Made by a program: the position numbers and the translations under genes
The notes under the pieces: model-generated
Seen by the model: the letters and a program-made list of their open reading frames with translations, nothing else
Databases searched by the model: none
What the model was told of the DNA's origin: nothing
Part shown: positions 55,117-64,000 of the stretch, piece after piece
Layout: every line of letters starts with the position of its first letter
Numbering within the stretch: the first letter of the stretch is position 1
Origin: Apostichopus japonicus
Lineage: Eukaryota; Echinodermata; Holothuroidea; Aspidochirotida; Stichopodidae
Length of the DNA stretch: 64,000 bases
Reading direction: 5' to 3'
Assembly: GCF_037975245.1 (NCBI RefSeq)
Contig: NC_092576.1
Location: 5,591,001-5,655,000, forward strand

Positions 55117-57418
55117 GTCGTTGCATGTCTGGTATATCAGCTGGCATGCTTGCCTCCTAATGATGCTAACTGTAGACTAAGTTAGAATTGAACAAAGGAA
55201 TGGATATTTAAGATACAGGAAATTTTGGGCATTTTTAAGATAATAAGCGATTAATTCCCATAATATTAATTGTATCACCATGGTGCAATTAGGCAGTAAT
55301 TGGTGTAGCATATTGTGTTAATTCTGTATCTTTAACTTAGTGACAATATTAACATGTCGGTTGTTTCACATCTTGTTTTTCAGGTAAGGACGTTTGTGGT
55401 ATGTTTTTTTGTTTGCCTTGCTGTAATAACTCTCCACATTACCATGATTTCCTAGCTTATATAAATCTTCTCTACTATAAAATCTAAAATGGTGGTTGGA
55501 GGTTTATTATGAATGATTTATTACCTCTTGCAGGATTAATTATTAGTAGTATGTCACTTCAAGCCCCAAAATATAAAGTACCTTTATAAACACATATAGT
55601 TCAATTTCTGTATTAAACTTTTATGTGACTGTCGTTGGCAAATAGGTACTCTGAAATTAGCTTCTTTCACAAGAAACAAACTGTAATGAAGTAAATAAAT
55701 ACACAGATAAAGGTCACTTCCAATTTAAGTAGAAAATGTTTCATTTCACGTTTTCTTTCCGTGTTAGTTTTGCATGTTCTGTTTATGTGGGTGATAATAT
55801 TGAACTTCACATCTTACACTTGTATCACAAAAAAAGAAGGCAAATGAAACTGGTAAATTTAGTATCCCATTATCAGTAGAAATTATGCCTGTTCTTTTCA
55901 TCAGGTGAAATTATCAATTTACTCTACGTGCAGGAAAGGATTATATAGATATTGTGGTAAATTTGGTAAAATATTAAAGAAAACATTGTACTTACGAGTG
56001 AAATGTAAGGTTTTGTATGTGTATGACCCATTATATTTGGGTCGGGCAAAATATGAGGTTTTAGTGTATTAATAAATACACGCTTTACGCTCTCCCCACT
56101 TTTTCTTTCCCTAAAATCTCATTAGGTTAGGACAACTATTTACCATGATGACCCCAAAGACGGCAGGGCCTGGTGAGGTGGTTTGGTCGTGGGCTTAATT
56201 CTCCACCCGACTTTTTGGCCTGTACTGAAACCTGTATTTGACAAAACAAAGAGCGCAAATAATCTACATAAACTAAAAACAACTGAAGTCGAAGTTTTTA
56301 GATTAAATGACGTCAGTTTGAGGAAATGGTTGAAAGTTTGAGATATAGTAGTCAATATTTGCAAGGAAAAAAGTCAAAAGTTAGAGGATAGGAATATAGA
56401 ATAAGGAAAAAAAAGTAGAGTTTTTGTTATGAACACTTTCGACACATTTTCTTATTCTATGGAAATAATTAAGCAAAGAGGTAACAAAGGTCGAAACGAT
56501 CGACATTTTGAGATAAGAAACATAAATTCAGGTATTACAACTAAGAGACGAAAGTGGAATATATATAAACAAAAGCGAGGTTTAGTTGGTGAAGCAGTCA
56601 AAATTTCGAGATAAAATGTTGAAGTTTACCATCTGCAGTGGCCCAACGAAGCATAAAAAGTAAAATTCGTCTAGTAAAGATACCCAAAGTGACCACCGGT
56701 TGTTATTCTCCCCTCCCATCTCACTCCCCATCCTTTTGGTAGCTCCCTACGTACCTCACTGACCGTTGCTGTTTAGTTTGCCTTATACGTCACAGAGGAC
56801 AATGTTCGATAAATCTTAGTAAAAGTCCCCCATTTTAAGATGGGATCCACCGTTCTTGGACTGCCGTGTAAGAGAAAGTAAATATGTTATGCATTTTAAC
56901 TGGTTATTGGCTATGTGTCACATGTTCCCATGATCATCACCTGTACAAATTGCAAAACAAATGAATGTGTTACCACAATGGACTCTAAACATGGACATTA
57001 TCAAGATATAAACGTACACGGGATAGGAGGAGGAGCCGACTGGGGGGTCAAGGGTATAACATATTGGGATGCCCTCATTGCCCACATTGCCCTCCCCAAC
57101 CCTCCCAGCACCTTGGTTCCGCCACTACGGTCATGACTTAACAGTGTTCACAACAAGATAGTGTGGTTGCCATGGTGAATATCTTGTGATATGTTGGTAG
57201 CACGTAGTTTATAAAGTCATGAAATCGCAACAGTGTTAAAATGAAAGATAGGTGTTCTCTGAATGCAAAGTGAATGATGTAAACAACTTAATATAATAAC
57301 GGGAATCAGATCACTATTCACAATTTCAATGTGTTTAACCTTGTGTTTGCTACATAAAACATGGTTACTGTCTTTTCTTCTTGTTGATTTGATATTCTTA
57401 CCCATTTGTTGCTTTCAG
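55117..57418 (+). other. Intron-like part of block B, no gene seen
   Basis: Duplicate of 7101-9460. The counterpart of microexon d near 55830 has lost its acceptor AG. Confidence 0.5.
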
Positions 57419-57435
57419 ACCGACCAAACGGAAGG
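57419..57435 (+). CDS. Tail microexon e, block B
   Basis: TDQTE plus two bases between TTGCTTTCAG and GG|GTAAGT, as in block A. With exon d lost, c joins e in phase 0. Confidence 0.4.
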
Positions 57436-57524
57436 GTAAGTCTAAATACTGCGATTCCATATCTGAACTGATAAACCGTGTTCTAGATTCGTAGGTAACA
57501 AAATAATATGTGTTGTAAAAACTA

Positions 57525-57930
57525 CTACAGTTGTAATGTCATTATTTGTAACAATCAATAAGCTACAGTACTAATGTCGTCATATGTGCACAGTCAATAA
57601 GCTACAGTACTAATGTCGTTATATGTGCACAGTCAATAAGCTGCAGTACTAATGTCGTCATATGTGCACAGTCAATAAGCTACAGTACTAATGTCGTCAT
57701 ATGTGCACAGTCAATAAGCTACAGTACTAATGTCGTCATATGTGCACAGTCAATAAGCTACAGTACTAACGTCTTCCTTTGTGTACAATTACTGGGCTAC
57801 ATTACTAATGTCTTACTTTGTGTACAATCAATAAGCCACAGTACTAATGTCTCACTTTGTGTACAATCGGTAAGCTACAGCACAAATGTCGTCATTTGAG
57901 TACAATAAGTACACTGCACGACACATGCCG
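57525..57930. repeat. ~40-bp minisatellite (block B)
   Basis: Tandem units with agtcaataagctacagtact and aatgtcgtcatatgtgcac. It has several more nearly identical units than the block A arrays, so the array has expanded independently. Confidence 0.88.
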
Positions 57931-58076
57931 TCCTTTACGCACACTCACTAAGCTAATGTACAATATGTAGAGTTATTATTAATCACTGAGATAGTATACA
58001 ATGATTTAATGAGTATGGAAACATGCACCTATTCTGCTTGTATTTATTCATATATTTGTATATTTCAATTAATTAG

Positions 58077-58167
58077 AGCAAAACTTTTGGAAGACTCGGA
58101 CCATAAACAACCGCCATCCGATGTGAAAGTTTTAAATTTGAAAGGCAGTTGGACGACGTCAGTATGA
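58077..58167 (+). CDS. Tail terminal exon f, block B
   Basis: After TTAATTAATTAG it reads AKLLEDSDHKQPPSDVKVLN then LKGSWTTSV and TGA. This is the longest version of this C-terminus; block A copies stop earlier through small changes. AATAAA follows at 58263. Confidence 0.42.
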
Positions 58168-58262
58168 TGCAACTGATTCATCTCTGGTTTTAACAGACAG
58201 AAGAAAGACTAAGGAATATCAGGAACAATGCAACTTTGCTCGTAAACACACAGAGAATCTTC

Positions 58263-58268
58263 AATAAA
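58263..58268 (+). terminator. Poly(A) signal, block B tail
   Basis: AATAAA 96 bases after the stop, conserved with 10936-10941. Confidence 0.4.
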
Positions 58269-59270
58269 TTCAATACCCCATAATGAGTACAAAGAGGCTA
58301 TTGTTTTTGAGAATGTTAAGGGTCATTTGAGGTCACTGGAGCTCAAAATGTGTAATCATAATAAACACAATATCTCAAGAGGGGAATCTCCAACAGATTT
58401 CATACTTTGCATATGGATGTATTATATTAAGAAGAAGGTGCCTATTATTTTCTGAGGAGGTAAAATGTTATTTTGGGTCACCAAAAGGTCAAAGTTTAAA
58501 ATAAAAACTTGGTTTGAGGACCAATGTGAATCTACGCGAAAGTAACGGAGTGTATGTATAACACCGCATACAAATTGTCTGTGTTTCAATTTATAATATG
58601 CATACTACGTTTGGAACTATTTACTTAATTCTTAGCATTTTGTTCAAGATTGTTCATTACTACGTTTAGGGTTCTATTTTTTATCGTTTAGTATTGGGTG
58701 TTTATTACCATCTGTTTTATGCTTTTACAATTAATGTACTATAGTTTCTCATACTTATTCATATTTAATTATTTTCTATTTTTAATTTTGTTTTTGGTTT
58801 AAAATATTTGTTACATTAAATAATCTAGTATTTTCGTCATACCATTTCTTCTTGCAAATATAATACTCAACATTTAAATGATCATGTAATTTTCAACAGA
58901 TATTCACGTCTTATCCTACTGCCAATTAACTTATATACATTAAATGTTATATTCACGTCTATGCCTTAAAAGCAATGAGTACTTGTCATGGTAATAAAAT
59001 AAAGGTAGAATGATGAAGTAATAAAAAGGTGTAGTCGTTTCGTCATACCATTTACTTGCAATTATAGTATTCAAAATCTTACTGGAAATGTGGATTTAAT
59101 AAAAAAAAAGAAGAAAAAAACGTCCGAATAGTTTTAATTCCCTTTGCAAATATAACATTTGACATATAGAATGAATAATAGGATGGGAGATATCCATGAA
59201 ATGAACCATTCTGTATGCAAATCTGAGTAACCTCAGACCACAATGTATAACATACATAGAATCACTGAAA

Positions 59271-62029
59271 AGCAGAAATGGAAGTGTCTTCTTTCTCGTT
59301 GCAAACGGTTTAGAAAGGGCCGTATCGGTAAGTTTCATTTCAAGAAGAATTTACACCAAGTCTTAGGCTATGAAAAACAGATAATTGAAAGACTGAAACT
59401 TTTTAATATGCGCACAGCCATATATAAGGCAATAGAAACTGTTGTCCAAAATAAATTTCACTTCCTATAGTTCTTCTCACCCTAGTAAATAATCAATTCG
59501 GAACAAGCCAAGCAAATATGTTTGTAGAAAATATTACAAAAATAGTTTTGAACCTGTCATTATCAAAGTTATCCATAATAGTAGGAATACAAGTAACATT
59601 TAAATTAAAGTGGAGAAAATGCTCGTGTGGATATAAAATGCTGTTACCTATAAAGTTCGTTTTTTCTGTGCATAACCCCAGATCTTATGCATGGCTGTCG
59701 GTTTCAGTGACAAACCCCTTTTTTTAATCAAATTCTTAATTCTCCCATTGGCAGTACTAAATAGATTTGGCCGCTATCTAAATCAGTCGAGCGAATGTTG
59801 TCATTTGAATCCATTTCCTCTCCACACCTTTGATATGCACGACACTGTGTATCAGTTACAAAATCAACTTTTCATTCCGTACATTGAAATGAGGCTACTT
59901 TCTAAATCAGTTTAGGAAAGTAAGAGCTCATGCATGCAAACAATTCTCGTGTCTGTTACATCGGACGTTGAAATTAGTTGTTTAATGTAAGCAATAGTTT
60001 CACTTTTTATAAGAGACGTACCACAAATGCCACGATTAGCCGAAGTTAAGTGACTGTTACTTTCAGTTCACGCTTTGAAATATCATTATTGCTTGTTTTT
60101 TTCCCATGTATCTTTTTAAACACAGAAGTTTCATTTTGAAAATATAAGAACAAATGAAAATTTGACTCTCTTCATGTTATGATAAAGGGTATACTTTCAC
60201 TCTTAAAATATCGCTCAACCATTTCCTATCCAGTATAACTAACCAAAGATGCTAGGATCAATCGTTTTGTCTTGATTTTTGCATACTTCTCTGTCCTTTG
60301 GGACGAGGGAGCGTTGTTCGCCACGTAGTCCGACTGGTAATTCATCAGCAGGAAGTCTCGCACTGATCCACAATCAACATACTCTTGGCATATATAGTAT
60401 GTGACTAAACATTATAAAGAAAAGCAAAATTTCGATTTATCGTTTAATTAAAACGATAAACAAATACCAAATATTGTCTTCCTTTTGTAAAGATGGTCGG
60501 TTCCAGGTTTTTAAAGAAGTCTGGGTGAAGTGGGGTGAGGAGGTCATATCGTTGAAGAGAACATTACATTAAAGACTTAACAATATCAATTCTGGGGGCG
60601 TTAAAGCTTTCACTAGGTCTATAAGTACGTAAATATGTCTCTAACCAATGTTGTGTTTATACCTACTTTTCAATTCCGACTCGCAAATACCAACGACCCG
60701 AGAAAACGAATCTCGATAAGCGGTGAAAATCCGCCTCAGTTTGACGTTGCCATGGTAAAACGAGACAGTATTATACTTAATTTAAGTAGCATAGTTCTTA
60801 AACCATTCATTACGTTGTATAAATTGTCCAACATTAACTAAGCAATGCTTCATTCATTTGCAGAGACATCACCATTTCTTTGCTAGGCAGAGTAATGTGA
60901 CATCTCTAATCGTGCACCTGGCTTTTTGTTCTCTGAGCTGAGTTCCCGGTCTCCGGAAGTCATGTGACGCAACCCCGTACTGAATTAGTGCTTTTTCATG
61001 TTTGTGATTCCTGCGCCACCCATGTTAGGCAAGTAGGTTTATTTTTAATTTTGTTTTTATAAAAAAAAACTAATGCATGATCGGTAAGTTCAGTGCGAAA
61101 GTTTATATAAGTAAAATCTCTTCGTACTACCTATAGTCTACAGTACATTAATGTATTGTATTGCTATAGCACGTAACATTATAATTAGAGGATTACGCCT
61201 ATATAACGTTGTTGTTGTTGGTCTACTGCTAATTTTTGCAGTATTAATTGACATTGATCAATTGCGCCGTGGACTTTGCAAACATATTTTCTTACAAAAG
61301 GTATATTGTATAATAAACCTAACAGAAGTAAACTTCTCTTCATGTAGTGTGAATCACAAATTGTTACAACTGAATATCACTCAACGGTTTTTTAGCTAAG
61401 AAATGACATTACATATAGTGACACCCATGAATATCAGGAAGACATTAATGAAACATCTATTCGAAACGTTAGATAAGCAATGTTCATGATGATTGTAACA
61501 GAAGTGCGCATTTCGAATCATGAAAATATGCCCATACTTATACAAAAATACAAATTTTAAGTGTGATGTTCGACGCACCTAACATTTTCCATTTCTCCAC
61601 CTGTTTTAGGATTGGGATGTTAATATGTATTGTAAACTTTGCAGCGTGCGTTATAAGGAAACGAACTCTTGAAATGTAGTTTCCAACGTTTGTTTTCTGT
61701 TGTACTAATCGAAACTTGTTTGACCTACTCTGCTTTTAAGGGATTCATGTAAAGGACAAATCACACAATTTTATTTGTTGTGGATACGGCCGTGCTAGCT
61801 CTTCAGAAAACGCAACTGAATAACAAGTCCAGGTTTATATAAATTACTTTCCCTCAATTCACCATGTTTAAGCAAAAGTGAAAGTAACAAGGAAGAAAGC
61901 ATCAGAACAGTAGAGTGTCACATAATTACCCGGCAGGATAATAACTCACTAGACGCTGTGCTTACTTGACTTGAGGAAGAAGTACATTGTACAACGTAGC
62001 CAGATTTTCCTAGTGTGAAGTGTATTGCA
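59271..62029. other. Intergenic, no gene seen
   Basis: AT-rich. Short frames at 59243, 59518, 60635 and 61151 have no credible exon structure or family match. Confidence 0.45.
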
Positions 62030-62580
62030 GTTATAACTAATTAAACACCAAGTGTATATACAGCGTGTGTTAGTATATTGTAGTTATATCTAATGAACTT
62101 CTAAGTGTATATGCTGTGTGTCATAGTGTATTTTAGTTATATAACTAATTAATCTAGGGAAAATAGTGTGCGGTATAGTGTATTGTAGCTTTAACTCAAT
62201 TAACCTTGAAGTGTATGTGATGTGTGCTCTAGTGTGTTGTAGTTATATCTTATGAACTACTTAGTGTATATGGTGTGTGTCATAGTTTATTGTAGTTATA
62301 ACTAAGTAACCATCTAGTGTATATAGTATGCGGTATAGTGTATTGCAGCTATAACTACCTTAATCTTCAAGTGTATATGATGTGTGCTCAATTGTATTGT
62401 AGTTATAACTAAGTAACTATCAAGTGTATATGATGTATGTTTAAGTGCGTTTCAGTTATACCTAATTAGCCTTCAAGTGTATATGATGTATGTTCTTATG
62501 GATTGTAATTATAACTAACTGTGTGTTATAGTGATTTGTTGTTATAACTAAGTAACCATAGAGTATATATGGTGTGTATT
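62030..62580. repeat. ~62-bp degenerate minisatellite
   Basis: About nine imperfect units with tgtagttataactaa, ttaaccttcaagtgtatat and gatgtgtgctctagtgta, ending about 380 bases before the next gene's start codon. Confidence 0.8.
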
Positions 62581-62962
62581 ATAGTGTATTGCAGAACAAA
62601 GAACGACGTTGGCACCATGACCAGGTTACCTCTGAAATCACGTTCACTTGCTTTTTCAGACGTGAAACGAATCATTCTATTTTTGTTAATTGGCAGGAAT
62701 AATTCACGATGCTCGAGCACAGACATTTCCACGATCATCAATGGAATGCAATCACCGGGTCCATCGGCTCAAACAACTGAATATCCCAAAGCCATCACAG
62801 AGCGCCTGCAATATTAGAATTTATAATCCTTAATTTATTAGATCTGTGAAGGATCTAAAAGTTTAGCATCATCTTATTTTGTCGATCCTAAAGGATTAGC
62901 AAAGCACTAACGATCGTTGATGGTTTACTGAAAGAGAGAGCAGAAGCTGCTTGTGATTCAAT

Positions 62963-63281
62963 ATGGAGAGAATTTGGTTCACATTCTTATTGATTTTCTT
63001 CGTTTCTGGTTCACCTGGATCTAAAGACCCAATAGTTGTCAGACTTGTTGAAAGAGATTCTGTGATCTTGAAATGTAATGGATCTGCGACAAGAGGAAAC
63101 AAATGGTTTATTGACGATCGAGTCATCTTTGCAAATGAAATAAGTTTTCATTCTTTAGCGGGAGTCAGCTTATCGAATGACTACTCATTATCAATATCAG
63201 ACGTTACATTCAATCACCAAGGATTGTATAACTGTAATCGTAACTATACCCATGTTGTGAGCTACCAAGTGAAAACCGTAG
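62963..63281 (+). CDS. First exon of an Ig-domain receptor gene
   Basis: ATG at 62963, then a signal peptide ([20 protein letters not shown]) and one V-like Ig domain in the same exon: [10 protein letters not shown] (B-strand Cys), NKWFIDDR (C-strand Trp), [18 protein letters not shown] (E-F strands with the second Cys and a Q-G-x-Y-x-C signature). The donor is G|GTAAGT at 63281/63282, phase 1, as expected for an Ig exon. An NYT glycosylation site follows the second cysteine. The rest of the gene is beyond the window. It may be a member of the same receptor group as the gene whose tail begins this window, but that is inference. Confidence 0.85.
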
Positions 63282-63310
63282 GTAAGTAATGTAACAATAT
63301 TTGTACTGCC

Positions 63311-63599
<289 letters not shown>

Positions 63600-63600
<1 letters not shown>

Positions 63601-64000
63601 GAGAGAGTAGGTTGGCGTCTATCTTGGCGCAGAGTGCTCTATGTCCATTGGACAGAGCGGAATATATGTTGATACTAGATGAGACTAGTGGAACACTAGT
63701 AGTTGTAACTCGGAGTTTCACGCGTTATAGCGATCTTCAGACAACTGGTAGCTTCAAGTTATGCTCCATGAATATATAGGATCCTCGTCGGGGAGAGAAC
63801 CACACACAACTAAGGAGCGAGCACCGAAGGAAGGCAAAAAACCCCAACAACAGAACGGACGCAAAAGAGAATACACCAACAGCCGAACACCGAAGAAAGT
63901 CTTACAAACCCACCAACAGAACAGACGCAAAAGAGAATACACCGGCAGAACAATACACCAACAACCGCATAATCCCCGGTAATCCCGACGAGGATCCTAT
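63600..64000 (-). mobile_element. Retroelement terminal fragment with hammerhead (Penelope-like?)
   Basis: Minus-strand fragment holding a hammerhead motif at 63701-63746 and a segment bounded by 17-base perfect inverted ends (63776-63792 and 63984-64000, ATAGGATCCTCGTCGGG). The assignment to a Penelope-like element rests on the ribozyme and on general resemblance, since no ORF is visible here. It abuts the GA/TA array, as the other elements do. Confidence 0.5.
63701..63746 (-). ncRNA. Hammerhead ribozyme of a second family
   Basis: Minus strand: stem I AGTTGT/ACAACT (6 pairs), core CTGAAGA (63734-63740), stem II CGC/GCG with a T-T pair at its base, GAA, stem III ACTC/GAGT, then T at the predicted cleavage site just before ACAACT. 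The sequence is unrelated to the four in the 26-33 kb elements. Confidence 0.75.

Larger units (their letters stand above)
53475..59270 (+). repeat. Segmental duplication, block B
   Basis: Direct-orientation partner of 4940-13352. It lacks the block A MITE, the second minisatellite/terminal-exon unit and the SINE/TA insertion. It has no transmembrane exon upstream; instead an LTR element and a minus-strand transporter lie there. Confidence 0.85.

Overview
The window is eukaryotic: exons are short, separated by GT..AG introns with matching phases, and about half of the sequence is satellites and transposable elements. The host gene families (Tie-type EGF repeats, immunoglobulin-fold receptors, a LIV-1/ZIP zinc transporter) and the elements (Penelope-like elements with hammerhead ribozymes, tRNA-derived SINEs, a Ty3/gypsy-type element primed by tRNA-Leu, long TA microsatellites) suggest a marine invertebrate. 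An echinoderm such as a sea cucumber is plausible, but that is inference and not shown. Many of the supplied reading frames start at TTG or GTG or are microsatellite translations, so the genes below were rebuilt from splice sites and codon phase.

Layout. (1) 371-4383 (+): the 3' part of a single-pass membrane receptor, with a transmembrane exon ending in RRRR, four cytoplasmic exons in consistent phase, a stop and an AATAAA. (2) 4.94-13.35 kb: a segmental duplication (block A) whose partner (block B) is at 53.47-59.27 kb. Both carry a chain of small exons that looks like a receptor tail with a conserved AATAAA. Block A also holds a MITE, a SINE and TA arrays that block B lacks. (3) 13836-42785 (+): a Tie-like gene made of a signal-peptide exon, two exons of probable Ig-like sequence, EGF-like exons, and a last EGF-like half-exon with an in-frame stop. 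It has no transmembrane or kinase exon, so it predicts a secreted Tie-like ectodomain. Its first intron holds a 2.5-kb, 32-bp minisatellite and several MITEs. The intron between its fourth and fifth exons holds two intact, near-identical Penelope-like elements facing away from each other. Its last exon is present five times in ~1.75-kb tandem units, each with the same acceptor and stop. (4) 42.9-49 kb: intergenic, with MITEs and small repeats. (5) 49463-50600 (-): the last three exons of a ZIP (SLC39, LIV-1 type) zinc transporter, followed at 50897-53206 (+) by a defective LTR retrotransposon inside a TA array. (6) 53.47-59.27 kb: block B. (7) 62963-63281 (+): first exon of another receptor gene (signal peptide plus one V-like Ig domain) that runs off the window. 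(8) 63.6-64 kb: a fragment carrying a second, unrelated hammerhead ribozyme on the minus strand.

The main points are five hammerhead ribozymes from two sequence families, the five-fold tandem repetition of a terminal EGF exon, and a minisatellite that appears to be amplified from a real 5' splice site, each unit carrying GTAAGT and often TACTAAC. All calls come from reading the sequence; no database search was possible.
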